From Strongylocentrotus droebachiensis (taxonomy: Eukaryota > Echinodermata > Echinoidea > Camarodonta > Strongylocentrotidae), in NCBI GenBank assembly GCA_035222895.1, contig JAVYIG010007858.1:1-64000 (forward strand): 64,000 nucleotides of DNA, written 5' to 3'. A program made the translations under genes and the position numbers. Of this stretch, positions 23,666 to 37,518 are shown piece by piece (the first letter of the stretch is position 1; each line of letters begins with the position of its first letter). The notes beneath the pieces are model-generated. The model searched no databases and was not told the DNA's origin. It saw only the letters and a list, made by a program, of their open reading frames with translations.

Positions 23666-23899
23666 GCATATCCAGGGAGCGCCTGGCAAGGGGGGGGGGG
23701 GGTCAAGATATTGATGGGATTCATGGGATGGGGTGATTCTAGCCTTTAATAGGGAGGACTGTCAGGATTCCTAAAATCATATTCTTTAGAAGAAAAAACA
23801 TTGAGAGAAACAAATTTCTTTTGCACCAATTCAAAGCTTTCGAAGGTTGGTCTAGTATACTGGCTCTTGCCCTACTTCAATCACACTAACAATGTGGTA

Positions 23900-24180
23900 T
23901 TAATCTATTTATTATTTATTCGGCACTTTCAAGAAATATAAAAATAAAACAATATAAACAAGGTGATTACAAATGTACAATGACAAACATATTCTGAGTG
24001 CAATAGATGGCGGCCAGGGAAGAGGAAGGGCAAACCTTATCACTGTAACCGTAAAGGTCCCTCCCCCAACCAACTGGTGCACTCAGAAGACTGGTAAAAA
24101 ATATAGTATAAGGACAAATGAAGAGAGTAACAAACCAAGGATAAACAATTAAAAAAAAAAAATAATAATAAAGGCACGAG
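23900..24180 (-). mobile_element. Possible LINE 3' end, minus strand
   Basis: The sequence from TTTATTATTTATTCGGCACT through CCAACCAACTGGTGCACTCA to the A-rich stretch at 24148-24172 resembles LINE 3' UTRs seen in marine invertebrates. There is no coding sequence, so this is resemblance only. Confidence 0.3.
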
Positions 24181-25364
24181 CAATTGTAATGCCACGATAA
24201 AAATTAAGTACACATTATATATGACATTAGAAAATTAGTACACGGAGATGGGTTTAGGTTAACCATTCGGGGTTACCTTTGCATAATAAATAACAAATGT
24301 AGCGGTCACTGCTCATTAAGAAATGCTATCCCGAAAAAAATTGAACTTTGTTGCTTTACCAACTTCATTTATGGTGGTTTTCAGTAGTTTCATATTTTCC
24401 TACGAAAAAAGAACCCCGAAAGCCAACCTCGAAAGCAAAGTATTGTACAGAGTATCCTTGTGATTCTTTAATCTTTTATTTTCTATCATAAATTATGCAT
24501 TTTTTTCATTCAAACTTTAGTCGCAGTCGGATCGCATAATGTGCAGGGGCTTTAAATTTCCTTTCAATAACGGGATCAGTAATTGTTTTCCAAAGCGAAT
24601 GGGAGAAGAATGAATAACCCATTCGGCAACTATAAATATGCCACAATTAAAATGGAAACTGATTTTTCTTCATATCCTCTGCCGGACAGTCGGAAACATT
24701 CAATTGTGACAGGTAAGTGAATGGGAATGAGGAAATTATTCAAATCGTGATTGACTGTATCAATCAAAATGGATCACGGCATGAATAGCACCCATCACTC
24801 ATACTGACACGTCATCCTAATAATAACCGACCGATCTGTAATCTAGGATAGGACGTCATTTATAGCGAGGACGCATAATGGACGTTTAATAAATGCAATT
24901 TTAAAACCGACCAAAACAAAAGAATTGACTCGAACTCGTACCGCTTTTGTGATATACCCTTTTATATACCATACCCTTTTATCATATTTCACCGAATTGT
25001 ACAAGTGATTTAAAAGTCAAATGCGCACGATATGGTTCAAATATAGTTTAACAAACGAGGGCGAGAAGCAAGAACGAACTCCAGTGTATAATTCCACACA
25101 TTGTTTGAACACGTTGGTATAGCTAACCTTAATCTCTTTAATATCCCACATAAAAGATTCAATGTGTAAATGCATTCTGGAAAGAAAATTAATGGATGGG
25201 GATCTGGTGAGCTTAAGGTTTCCTAAAGAATACACACAATTAAACTGCTGCTTTTGAGCAGCCTCACATGTTCCATCTACTGTAATGGCACGAGTCACAC
25301 TAGTCAAGAAATAAGGCTGTGTGATTTTTCTGTTGATCTTTTCCAGAAATAGACAGAAAGCAAG

Positions 25365-25369
25365 AGAGG

Positions 25370-25403
<34 letters not shown>

Positions 25404-25435
25404 CAGAGAGACAGAGAGCTTTAGAGAGAGGGAGA
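25365..25435. repeat. (GA)n microsatellite
   Basis: GAGAGA run, then GAGACA units. Confidence 0.93.
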
Positions 25436-25548
25436 GAACCCTACAATACTAAAATCATATATTTGTAAATGAGACTAAAACAAAAGGAACCTCTTCTTTA
25501 CCAGAGCTCAATCGTTTCTTTAATCAACCGTGCGTGAACGAACATAAA

Positions 25549-25664
25549 TAGGGACTTTTAGATGTGCGTGGACTGATACGGGTGATGCCCATTCAAGGCA
25601 GTGCATTAAAAGGACGTCGATCGTAGCAATCCACATTGTCTTTGTACAAATCTAAAAGTCCCTA
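25549..25664. mobile_element. 116-bp MITE at TA, GGGACTTTTAGAT ends
   Basis: GGGACTTTTAGAT and ATCTAAAAGTCCC are perfect inverted ends flanked by TA on both sides, as expected for Tc1/mariner-type targeting. A second copy of the same length lies at 33032-33147. Confidence 0.85.
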
Positions 25665-26067
25665 ATATATCGCGAGTAAACGGCGTCTGCTGTAAAAAAA
25701 AAAAAAACCACAGCCAGTGATGTTGGAGTCATACATTCAAGGGGACCCGGAGAACATCCTTGAAATAACCTCCACACCCGTCCTTTCAAGTTCATGGTTT
25801 ATTACACAATCCTGCAATTTACGTTGTGTCTCGGTATCACTTTCAAGGAAATTACACGAAAAAATGTTGTTGATATTAAATTATCGTGCATGAGTGACCT
25901 TCAGAAATGCAAACATTCAAGACAATAGGCCCAACTTGGTCATGTTAGTGAAGGAAATGAACACCAGAGGCTAACAGCACGTACATTAGAAGTTCATCAT
26001 AAGTAACTTAGTATCAAAGGGGCGTTGCATTTCCAAATATCATACTTAGAATAACAATAGCGAATCC

Positions 26068-26070
26068 ACA

Positions 26071-26101
<31 letters not shown>

Positions 26102-26135
26102 GAAGAGAGAGAGAAAGGGAGGGGGAGGGGGAGGT
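26068..26135. repeat. (GA)n microsatellite
   Basis: GAGAGA run followed by GGGGGA units. Confidence 0.9.
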
Positions 26136-26149
26136 AAGTACTCCTGTTT

Positions 26150-26542
26150 AAAGGTAAAAAGATCAGTTCTGGTCGTGCAATTGCATTGTGAAAGAAACGT
26201 TGTGGAATCGATCAGAAAAGGTTGATCATCTAGCATATAAGTAATGGTGTGTACTGCAAGGTTCTGGAATCATCAAAATGATAAGAAATTTGGCCCAGTC
26301 TTGGTCAAGTTACAAGCACTGTACACAGAAAGATGTATATGGGGCAACGTGACACGTGCTCGATATCTATCAGGTCCAAATAGATATAATAATTTACCAA
26401 ATATATCAATCAGTAGGCGGTTTCCCGGCAAAATTTGTATCATCACGCATTAGTCAAAACATATTCTTTCACATGATTGGTAATAAGAGCTTCCATTTCA
26501 TTTTTTGAGATGGGGGCGTTTCCAAAACTGGTCTTTACCTTC
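26150..26542. mobile_element. ~393-bp MITE, AAGGTAAAGACCAGTT ends
   Basis: The left AAAGGTAAAAAGATCAGTT is mirrored by AACTGGTCTTTACCTT at the right. A second copy in the same orientation lies at 44463-44857, highly similar along its length by eye. Confidence 0.85.
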
Positions 26543-26889
26543 AAACGAAACCGGCTGTTATTCAATAGGAGAAAAAATGATATGTTTGTGTATTCCCTCT
26601 CCTAATTTGAGATCCTCAATTAAACAAATGCCTCAGCCTATAGGTTTGAGCATGTCAATAAAGGCAAACAGTCGGCTGTCTGCAAAAAGGCCGTTCGAGC
26701 AATGCATAGAGTGATTTGGAGTTCGGTGTTTAGCACCAGCCCTAAATGTCAATGTCAGTAGGGGGCTTTTTATTGCGGGCAGCCAACGATACCTCCTCCC
26801 TCCCACCTTGCATTTGATTTCAACTGAAGAAGATTTTAGTGTAACGTTCACTTAATTTACACCACTTGTAACAGCCCAGGTATATTGAA

Positions 26890-27354
26890 GGGGAAGTCCA
26901 CCCTGATATTAAGTTGGTTTTAGTAGAAGCAGGAAAATGAGAGCTAAAAAACCTTTAAAATATGAACTTTTGAAGTTGTGATCAATCAAACACAAATTGA
27001 CAACTTTATATGACTTATCGGCTCCCTTTTGCCCCGTACTAAAAAACTATAGTCTCGCTTAAGAAAAATTTCAATCAAACATTCACCCTAAATATGATTG
27101 TTCCAAATGAGTTTTTATACAACCCCTGTATGAAACAAGTCTCTTTCGTCATCAATAACTTATAAAATAATTTTTTTGAAATTTCCTGCATAGAGCAAAT
27201 TGGAGGGAACAATTCGTGTTTGACTGATGACAACTTAAAAAATTGACAACTTTCCTTTTTCTATCGGATATTGCTCAATTTGTCAATAATTTTTTTCTCT
27301 CAGTTTTCTGTTTTTATTTTTCAATCCAACTTGATTTCAGGGTGGACTTCCCTT
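26890..27354. mobile_element. 465-bp MITE, GGGAAGTCCACCCTGA ends
   Basis: Inverted termini of about 27 bp (GGGAAGTCCACCCTGATATT at the left; read inward from the right, GGGAAGTCCACCCTGAAATC). Inner sub-terminal repeats contain TTGACAACTTT and AAAATTGACAACTTT. Confidence 0.88.
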
Positions 27355-27949
27355 TTAACTTTTAACGCCTCCACGAATTGAACTGTTCTCGCGCCGCTCC
27401 TCTCGGCAATGCTTGGAATTAAAAGCAGAAACGACATTGAAGATGATATCATTGCAACTAAGCTCTTATCATAGACGTACCGGTCTATGCTCTAATTCAC
27501 TCTTGGTGTTGAATTTAACCTGTCTGTCTCTGACAAGGACACCAAAAACCTCACATTCCTATGAATGTGCCACCCTTCAAAATAATGCAGGGCGTTTATG
27601 TGATAAAGATGGTTAACTTGACGAGGAGGCAAAACAGCGGTGTTTAATGCGCTTGGTCGCCGAACATTGATATGGGCAATTTCATCGGGTATTTCCTCGC
27701 CTTAAAACAACCCACACGCACGACTTGCTTTGCATTTAGAGAAAACAAACGAGTGGTTTAATTGGGTTTTCATCAGAAAAGAGCCCCTATCACGAACCGT
27801 CTAGTACAATCGCAGACGCCGTGGATTATGACGTTAATTACGTCGTGAAAGCACTAGGCTTTTTCTTTTCTTTTCCCTGGATATGTCATGGGAGTTGAAA
27901 GGAGGTGTTTGCAGGGATAAGGTACACAAGAAGTTAATTCCGATGGAAT

Positions 27950-28044
27950 CCGACAGTCAGGACGAGGTCTTGATTAGAGACGGAGAAGGGGAGGGAAGGA
28001 GAGTAGAGTGAATGCGAGAAAAAGAGCAATAGAGAGGGAGAGAC

Positions 28045-28077
<33 letters not shown>

Positions 28078-28221
28078 AAGAAAGAAAGAGAGAGAGTCAG
28101 GACGAGGACTTGATTAGAGACGGAGAAGGGGAGGAAAGGAGAAGGGGAAGGAAGCAGAGGAGGGTGAATGCGAGAAAAGGAGCGATGGAGGGAGGAAGGG
28201 AGAGAGGGAGGAAGGTAGAGA

Positions 28222-28262
<41 letters not shown>

Positions 28263-28400
28263 GGGGGGGGGGGTATATAGAGAAAGAGAGGAAGGGAGAT
28301 GGAAAGAGAAAACAATGAGAGAGAAGGAGGGAGGGGGTAACCAGGCATTGATGCGAGAACGAGAATGAAAAGGAAAGACTTTGGAAGAGGGTGAGAATCA
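27950..28400. repeat. GA-rich tract with a ~140-bp direct duplication
   Basis: GTCAGGACGAGGTCTTGATT (about 27956) recurs as GTCAGGACGAGGACTTGATT (about 28096), followed in both by GAGACGGAGAAGGGGAGG and GTGAATGCGAGAAAA. (GA)n tracts lie between and after the copies, with a G run at 28261-28273. Confidence 0.85.
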
Positions 28401-28499
28401 AGAGCGATTGAGAGGGGCGACAGAAGGTAGTAAAGAGGAGGACACTGTGCGATCAATCATTCCGAGAGCGTAAGGAGGAAGAAAGAATAAAAAGAAGGG

Positions 28500-30009
28500 A
28501 ACAGAGAAAAAGATACCGGTCCAAGAGTACAGACGAGGGGGTTTAATTTTTTCCACAAAATGGATATGGGTGAGTGGTTGCTGTGATGCATTGTCAGTCA
28601 TCTAAATTAAATCATGCCCCAAATTCTCTCAGACAAAATTATCGAGGGGTTTCAAAAATCAGTTTGCTTACGGATAAACTGTTTGGACAAGCGGGATCTC
28701 CAACCCTCTATACACATTCCTGACCCCGATACTCCGTCAGTCACGAATCTTTGATTTAGGACTGTCATTGAACCAAAAAAGTAAGATAATATACGACAAA
28801 TCCAAGATAAAATGGGTTAGGGTGGATGAGTTTCATTGATTTTGTAGGTTGGAAGGATGTCCTCATTTGACCCTATTTCACAATTTCAACTCCGGATATG
28901 AAACCGATGCTTTAGTAAACGATTTTGTTATAATATAGGTAAGGTCAAACGTTGCCTGTTTTGTATTTAAAAGATAGGCCACACTCTTTAAAAAAAAGAA
29001 GTTTCATTTCAAAAGATTTGTAAAGTAATGAATATGCTTTGTGATCTCTTCATAACGAATTCAAGACATCACCGATTGTCTATTTGATAAGGTGCAGGCT
29101 AACTGGATTCTCATCCAAATATTTCAATGCATACCGCTTTAGAATTTAATGACCCAAAACGTTTTAAATGCAGCAAAGGGAGTGAGTAGCAGTCCCTTTG
29201 TCAAATATTTCTCCCAGACGTGAAAATTGTATAACGAGGACAATTTTGAAAGTGTTTTCTCTTCGTGTGTTTTCCACCAACTAACGCATATATCTACATT
29301 TGCCACACTCAACCCAGACGATGTCAATGGTAATCTGACAGGAATTAATTCCTTGAATTGCTAGAGCGCCGTAACGGCAGCACAGCTAAAGCCGGAGCAA
29401 TAATGTCCAAGTTTGGAAGCGCTTAGAAACCTATTTGTAATTCGCGCTACAGCTGAGTATTATTCTTGTTATTATTATTATTATAGGAAAAGATGGGAAT
29501 CTATGAAAACAAATTTCCGTCAATTTTCAACCATTTCAACAAAAAAAGCAAGCTATGCAACCAACAAAATTTATTTTCAGCTTTGCCAAAAGGCTTTTAA
29601 CATTTTGCACCGAAAAGGAAATCACACAACACACCGCCGGCTGCCCGCAATACAGGAAGGTATTGGCAATGGCCTTTGTTCCTGCAGGCATTCGACGAAG
29701 CACAAAGGTTGGTAGCAATAATACTGAGTTAATAATTTTGCTATAGGCCTCGCATTATTCCTTATCAACAAAATTAATTACAAAAGACTTATAAATAAAG
29801 GCACACAAATACTATCACCCAATTCCCTTTAAAAAGAGTACATTTTTCGCAGCTCTTTATTTTGTTGGCAGATATTTTATTGCAGCGTCTCAAACAGTAT
29901 TTCAAAAAGAAGCTTCTGTCTCGATGCCCCTAGCAAAAATCGAAAGAAAGAAAAATCTATTTTGCCAAAGACGTCAAGGCAGAGCACATTAATTTACTTT
30001 AGTATATAT
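28500..30009. other. Non-coding stretch, nothing recognised
   Basis: AT-rich DNA with a short (TTA)n at about 29461-29484. Reading frames are short and show no domain. Confidence 0.45.
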
Positions 30010-30017
30010 GTGGTAGA

Positions 30018-30704
30018 CAGGCGCGCCGGAAGCAGTTTGGGATTGGGGGGGGGGGCAAACGTTCCAGGGGGCTCACCTTCGAGGGGCAGTAGGGTAATGA
30101 GCAAAAACGTTTGGAAGCCCCGGCAGGGGGTCAAGGGAGCAGAGCCCCCGGAAGCTCAGGGGTTTTAGGTATTTAATTACAGTCAGATGAGCATCCAGGG
30201 GCCCGTCTTAGGGCACTTGGTAGGGTCCAGGGGACAGAGCCCCCGGAAGCTCGGATTTTTTTGCTATTTAATTACGGTCATATGGGCATCCAGGGGACCG
30301 TCTTAGGGCTTTTAGTGGGGTCCGGGGGCAGGCTCTGGGGTTTTAGGCATTTAATTACGGTCAGATGAGCATATTTTGATACATCTTTTGTAACATTGGC
30401 AGGTCTCTAATTTTGTTCTCTCTCTTTCTTTCTTTTCCTCTGTAACATAATTTTTCAAAAAGTGAGGGGGGCTCAAGCCCCCGAGCCCAGCCGTCTCTTC
30501 AGGCCCTGACGTAAAGGCTTCTAAATAAGCATACTTTTCGCCAGACTGTAAATTAGGGAATTTCTAATTTTCCAACAAACTCATAAAAAGGTATATGACT
30601 AAAACAAATTGAGAAAAAATACCGGAAAATCATGTCATTTCAGCAATATTTGTAAATCAGTGGTACCGAATAAGAACCCCCCCCCCCCCCATCAGTAAGC
30701 CAGC

Positions 30705-30739
<35 letters not shown>

Positions 30740-30835
30740 GGGGGGGGGGGGCACAAATGCGTTTTGCCCCCCCCCCCACTTTTTTGTTTTGGGGGGCAAG
30801 TGCCCCCCTGCCCCCCCCCACTTCCGGCGCCTATG
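30018..30835. mobile_element. 818-bp hAT non-autonomous element with 8-bp target duplication
   Basis: The left end is CAGGCGCGCCGGAAG. The right end read inward is CATAGGCGCCGGAAG. A perfect 8-bp direct repeat, GTGGTAGA, flanks the element (30010-30017 and 30836-30843), diagnostic of hAT-type insertion. The interior has tandem AGCCCCCGGAAGCTC / TTTTAGGTATTTAATTAC units also found at 62060-62340. It also has long poly-C, poly-T and poly-G runs near the right end. Confidence 0.93.
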
Positions 30836-31462
30836 GTGGTAGAGCTGCTTTTATCCCTATTAGGCTCCACAGGTTACCCATGTACTCGGGCGGAAGGGCA
30901 GTGGGGTGGCGTGGCGTACGTTTTCTACAGGGAAGATAGGAGAGAATGAATCCCTTTCATTTCATATATTCTAGGGCTTTAAATCTTTTTCTTTACTTTT
31001 TGCTTTAACAAAATAAAAAAATTGTTTTCTCTCAAAACAAAGGCATTCTCTACATTGCTATAATTTTATTTCTAAAATCCAACGCTTATATTTTGTTCAC
31101 ATTTTTGTATTGATATAGTTTTGTTTTTATTGTTGTTTGTATTGTAATAGTTTATATTGCATCTTTATGTGTGGAGAAAATAAATTAATATATGAACAAC
31201 TTTGAATAAATTGTATTTCTAGTTGTGAGTGGACAAAAATGAAAAAAAAAGAAGAAGAAAAGAAACGATTTATTGCCTTATATGCTTAACATTTCAATAG
31301 ATAGTTTATAACTATTTATTGGATAGACTGTTTCCGACAGAACTTCTGTATACAGTTAGGAGGAAGTACATGTAGGTCGCACTATGACACATTCCAAAAA
31401 TATTTTCTTTTACTTATCGGCTCCACAATCCTATCAAATATGACGTCAGATAATACTTATCA

Positions 31463-31751
31463 GGGGAGTGTTACACAAAGTCTAAGATCGACTTTTAGTT
31501 GAACTTAACTATGGCAGGCCTTTCATACCACTAATTCCTCTAACCATTCCTGGCATTGGTTTCTCAAGGGACGTACAAATGGTGGTCACAAATCTACAGA
31601 ATTTCCCTCTTTTGATAGTTCATTATTGAAGGAAAAAATATTGTCTAAAGATCATAATTGAGAGACCAATGGAGAAAGCAACTAATGGCGTGAACAGCCT
31701 GCCATATTTAATTCCGACTTAAAGTCGATTTTAATCTTCGTGAAACACCCT
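31463..31751. mobile_element. MITE, AGTCTAAGATCGACTTTTAG family
   Basis: The left GGGAGTGTTACACAAAGTCT and right AATCTTCGTGAAACACCCTC are inverted. It shares its ends with 11674-11790 but has a longer interior. Confidence 0.85.
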
Positions 31752-31873
31752 CAGAATAGGCTATAGTGCAACTGCTTTTTGAAGAAAGAAGACTGCCCTC
31801 TCAATGAATGAAAGAACGATAATGCTTTTCATTTGTATATATGAAAAGAAGTATATTCACAGTCAACTTGGTC

Positions 31874-31924
31874 TCTCCTTCTCTCTTTATCTAACCCTCT
31901 GTTTCTCTCTGTCTCTCTTTAACC

Positions 31925-31956
<32 letters not shown>

Positions 31957-31960
31957 TACT
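31874..31960. repeat. (CT)n-rich tract
   Basis: CTCTCT runs interrupted by GTTT and ACCC. Confidence 0.85.
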
Positions 31961-33031
31961 CCTCATATCAACCACTCGTAATATAATCTATATCCACTCA
32001 AAGTATTAATATAAGTCAAAATTGCTTATTTGGGGATAGAGGCAAAGAAAATCATGACTTTTTGCATGTCTTTTCCATGCCGTACACCCTCTCAGTTGTA
32101 ATATACGACAATTTGAAGAATACTGGAAAGTAATTTTGATCAGGTTATGTACACATAGTACATGCAGGGCACATAGTCATACAAGATATACCGCACAGTC
32201 ATTTTCACGCAATAATATTTATTAGCGGTTATCTTTAAAAAAAAAATCAATTCTTATTTATTTTTGTTTAATATTTATTTTTTACATTAACATAATTCCT
32301 AGCTCCAACCCTGGACCCATCACTATACCTAATCCTGACCCTCACACTAAAAACTAACCCGGAACCACATTGCAACCCTCACCTTATTTATCTTTGACGA
32401 CATAAAGCCCGGAGCAGCTTTCGGAGGAGCAAATATCAAATCACCATGCAGAGTCCCCATGTTTGATACGTACATACGGGGTGAATAATTCGCATTAAAA
32501 TACAAACGATTCAAAAAGATAATATTTCTTTCTAATGATATTATCAAACACAATTTTGAATCATATAATTAAGTGATACACTCACCCGAATCTAGCCCTC
32601 AAGCCATGGAGTGTTTCATATTCATTTCGTTTAGTACATTTGTTATGCTGTAATTATGTTTGTTTGTTTACTTTTTACAACACATATTGTTGAATTTACA
32701 TAGCGCGCACCATAACGACGTAACAATGCGGTACAGCAACATCACGCGATCTTTATGTTTACACATGTTATTGACGGATTGGTATGATGGAACGTAATCA
32801 ATCGAGAACAATGTTACTATCTAAAAAACTATCATTATTATGCATCAATGTACTGTTATCAATGCAATGCATCACTTCTTCGTCAGCGATCAATAAAAGG
32901 TCCCCAAATTTAACGTTTGATGAATATCAGGGTAAATAATCAAGGCGCCAGCTATATCCAGCCATGACCATCACAATTGCGTCATCTTGCAGTTACATTC
33001 CCCACTTTGTTTCCGTTCATGGTATCTTCAA

Positions 33032-33147
33032 TAGGGACTTTTAGATTTGCGTGGACTGATACGTGTGACGTCCATTCAAGGCAGTGCATTAAAAGGACGT
33101 CGATCGTAGCAATCCACGTTGTCGTTGTGCGAATCTAAAAGTCCTTA
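33032..33147. mobile_element. 116-bp MITE, second copy
   Basis: Same family as 25549-25664, with TA at both flanks. One base at the right end has changed (GTCCT for GTCCC). The interior is highly similar between the two copies. Confidence 0.85.
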
Positions 33148-33317
33148 GTGTGACGGCAGCATATCCACCAGCCATAGAATGATGCACTATGATGCATGAA
33201 AATCTGTCATAACACAGTTAACTTTAAGCTTTTAACTGTTTATATTGTCTATAAACCGACTTTAATTACAGAGCTGAAAGCTCAATGACAAACTACAATG
33301 CCAATATTTATAAGATA

Positions 33318-33329
33318 GAGATAGAGAGG

Positions 33330-33374
<45 letters not shown>

Positions 33375-33382
33375 AGAGAGGG
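33318..33382. repeat. (GA)n microsatellite
   Basis: GAGAGA run, about 50 bp. Confidence 0.92.
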
Positions 33383-36300
33383 TAGGAGAAGAACGAAAGA
33401 ACAATAGATCTACGACTGGAAACCTGTATAATGTCTACTCAAACAGTACACTTCCAGTCTATATACATTATTAAAAAAAGCTGATAATTAAAATTTAAAA
33501 CACCTATCCATGGATGTATGTGTCGTCGCCGGTCAGCTGCAGTTTTTGTTGACACGTCGGTATGCAAGAATCTCTGTTTGTTTGACTCTCGACTCAATTC
33601 CTAATTTCTCCCTCTTTCTTCTGATCTAACCTCCCCTTTCTAGAATTTTTACTGTCATTAATTTTCCTTTTATATCGTTCTTTTATTTTTGCCTTTTCTA
33701 TTTTCCCTCAGTTTTTAGTTCTTCTTTTTCTCGTGCCATTACTATTATATTTGTCTCGTTTTATTGTATTGGTTTGTAAGATACTTAATTAAATTGCAAA
33801 AACATTGCAATTTCATTGTATTATGTTTTGCATGAGAAATTAAATTATTTGAATCTCGTATTATATAGCTAATAAATTATGAAAGCGATTGAATTTTTTT
33901 CGAAATTCTCAATTTAATTATAGACCAACACAACATTTTTCGTGGCGTATCTGTCAGGGTGGAACCGACATATGCCCTTATCCCCACACCCCCAACAGTC
34001 AGAATGGCACTATGTCTACGCCATTCGGGGCTGCCTTTGGAGTTAGATACTTCCGTCCTTCTTTTTATCATCAATTTTCGGATACGCAAATGCATTCGGG
34101 ATCGTGCCCCCCCCCCCAGTTTGGAGCCCCCCTAAAAAAATTAATAATATTATATAAATGATACACACACACACATATATATATATGGCATATTATCTTC
34201 TCATGCGTCAGAATATAAACGATTATAGTATTCCCTTATAATGCAAGGCAACTTCAGAAACACTCATATTCTATTAGATGAGAGCTAGGTGCCATCTTAA
34301 AATATCAGAGGTGAGCAATGTCTGACGTGATTAATCATCTCTTTTGCGCCGTTATTTTTCATTGTGGCAATCATTCAACGTATATTTACAGGTACCTGAA
34401 AACCTGGATTTTGCCATATATAATTCAATCAATTGTCCATAATCCAAGTATAATTCAATCGGTAAATGATAATAGTAAAAATGACATCAATTTATATAGC
34501 GCATGCAGGTACTACATAATTAAACTCTACTGCGCTGTGATGAAAACAGACTCCTAACAGTGCTACTTTACAGACACACAATTATATAGTTCCTTTATAC
34601 AACTTATTTAACAAAGGGTATTATTAGAATTGGTTATGAAAAGGTTGTTATCTATTTTTTAAACGCAGATTTAAGAAAATAAGAACGACTTCTTCAAATA
34701 TAGCGTCACACGGAAATTTACGCAAGATGAAAATGTTTAAAAAAACCAATGGCAGTTTTAAGAAAAGAATATTGCCTTCGGGGTTTGCAGTGAGGTACCG
34801 ATTGTGTATAGTTGCCGATATAGATTTTTCTTCTTTTCTTCAAAAATAATTTTGTAAAAAACAAATTTGTAGTCTTAAACGTATTATGTTCTGATTAGGT
34901 AGTAGTTCAATTTAAAGGTGTCGTGTAGTAGAGAGTGGGATGTCACGTGACCGGATGTTAACCTTTCTAGGTTCGAAATTCGTTCATAACCAATTCAAGA
35001 ACAAGTCCAACTGATGCTCTTTTAATTTCGTGCTTCAGTTTTCTTTATTTCCAAGGTAATACAAATGTCTGTTTTTAATTCCTTTGCAAACTGTAAAGGT
35101 ACTCAAATAATCTAACCCTGATCTTTATAAATACTTAAATACCTGTTGCTCCGAAATAGGCTCTGATGACAACTTCTCAGGGGCTTATTGTATCAGAAAT
35201 GGATCCAGCTAGGGTTGTAATTGTTTTTTTAGTTAAAGTTTAGGGCCGTTTTGTTCAGGATTGAAGTTAAGTTAAGAATTCGTTAGTGTTTGATATTCGC
35301 AATATCCATAACTGACTAATATATTTATATTATATATTCTGCGTAACTGTCTAATATTATTCACACTATAAATTCTGTGTAACTGAGTCACATATATATT
35401 TATTCTATTTTCTGATAAATTTATTCACATTTATTGGTCAAACGGAATTGAACGGATAAAAACGAACAGGGTTTAAAGGCTGTCTGTATTAATTTGGCTA
35501 GGAGGGATTATACCCCCCAGGGTGGTCACTGACAGGTGGCTATCTCATCAACTCAGCTCTCAATTAACATAAGACAAAGGGGATCATGGGGGATCAATGG
35601 TCACCGATAAGGCATTGTTTTCTATATAGAGGGAGCAAGTAGCTACAAATAGTACAGTGGGGATTTAAGTTGAAGCTTTTAAATCATATGTTTCGTAAAA
35701 CGCGTACAAAGTTCAATGGTGAACATTTTATTTTACCGAAATCTTGTATTGTATAATATAAAATAATGTGTGCGTGTGTCTTTGTGTCTGAGGTTGTGGG
35801 TTTGTGTGTATGTGTGTGTGAGTTTGTGAACGTCCAGGAAGAAGATGGTTTTTGAAACATCTTCCATTACGACAGATGAAGTGAAGCGTAGTGGCTCGCA
35901 CGAAAACTTACGTTAATTTCATTAGTGGTATACAGTGAGTAGATAACAACCGTCTAATTCTATTTATGCTCGATAAGGCACTACCATAACTGAATTGACA
36001 TCTTGAGACCCTAAAGTTTAAATGGTAGCGAAAGAAACCACTTAATGCATTCAAACACAGACACACAGCGATGGAAAAAGTATCTCTTCCCCTTCATTTC
36101 AACATGGATAGCGTTATGCTGATTCTAATAATTTAGATAAGCTACAGCAACGATGAGAGCGATAATATTGGGGAAAAGTGGGTAAAAAAATATGATATTA
36201 CATGTACCTTGATAAATTATTTGTAATAAAATCTCCTTGGAATGCTCAAGATGGGTACAGGTCTACAAGAGGCCTCACTAAAACCGATGAGAAATGTGTT

Positions 36301-37050
36301 TTTATCATATTTACAACTGGTGATTTTTGAAGGTGAATTAAGGGAGAGGGCGCGGATTAACTTCAAATATATTATCCTGGATAAATCATGTACTACAGGC
36401 CGACTTTTGTGTAAAAAAAAAGTGAATTGGCTTCGGGTTTGATCCTGCTATTTTGTAATATAAATAAGTTGAAGCCCGTATTTTACTAAATTTAAACCCA
36501 ACGCTATTTGTCAAAAATCGGATTCAACAAAGAAAATTAGTTTGAAGTTTTACTTTCCCTTTGTTAAACATGATGTCAGCTAGACATGCTCGAGTTAACA
36601 TGAATTAGCAGTGTACGGGTCATCGTATTTTGTTTTCCAAGCAATGGTTTAACTGAGCCATGAATTGGTCCATCATAAAAACATGTATTCACGCTTTCGA
36701 TAGGAAATGTGATCAGAGCGTATTGTAGAGCCCACAATGGCCACAGTACAAATATACGCATTTATCTGATAGTTTATTCACATGGCAGATGTTTATAAGA
36801 TTTAATAACATTATTTACTCGTATGCTTGGTATAGAACTGACCTTGTCATACCCTTTAACAGGCTCATAAAATCAAACATGATAAATCATTACAACAAAA
36901 AACATTCAGGTATTAATACGTGAAGCAGCTCCACAAATTCTAATTATACATACATTTTTCTAAACACCAATGCAGCTGGCAAGAAATGTTGTTTACGCTC
37001 AAGGACAGGAGAACAGAAACATATTTTAATGGGAGGAAAATATGTTTGGA
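33383..37050. other. Non-coding stretch, microsatellites only
   Basis: It contains (CA)n-(TA)n at about 34162-34186, a (GT)n-rich tract at about 35768-35830 and a C run at about 34108-34117. Short frames here (for example 34318-34557 and 36242-36442) have no recognisable domain. No RNA gene was seen. Confidence 0.5.
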
Positions 37051-37058
37051 ATAAACTT

Positions 37059-37181
37059 GGGATCGTTTCACAAAATCGTCTCAAGTACAAGTTCACTGAC
37101 ATCTCATTACGAACGGGGATAAAGGTAATACACGTCTTACAATGGGTTGTCAGAGAACTTGTACTTCGTGAAATGCTGCCC
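37059..37181. mobile_element. Short MITE, CAAGTACAAGTTC inverted repeats
   Basis: CGTTTCACAAAATCGTCTCA-AGTACAAGTTC on the left is mirrored by GAACTTGTACTTCGTGAAAT on the right. Confidence 0.8.
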
Positions 37182-37518
37182 TGTTTACTACTTTTATGCA
37201 TACCACAGTTTTTCTCGACGACTGAAACGCTAACAAGAGGATTGCCCGACGTATCACCAATTAATGGAGGCAATGTGACTTTCATATATACAGATGCTAT
37301 TATGGATTGCAGGTGAATCAAATACTTGGGAACCACGGGTTTGGGAGAGAAACATTCATATGAATTGAATTACATAAGTAAACCTGTTTATTTTTCAGAA
37401 AAGAATTTTGAGAAAAATGTAGATGATGCTGTGGGTTGGTAAACAATCAAGGTTTAACTGCGTGATGTATTCTATTATCACTTTATAACAAAACCATTCA
37501 AATCAGTACTCATGAACC

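Noticed and set aside
32290-32385. ACCCTAATCCTGACCCTCAC-like stretch considered as interstitial telomere repeat
   Set aside because: Too degenerate and short. No tandem TTAGGG register.
36944-37336. Overlapping frames on both strands of 95-130 residues
   Set aside because: They overlap a MITE with clear inverted ends (37059-37181), so they are not treated as genes.
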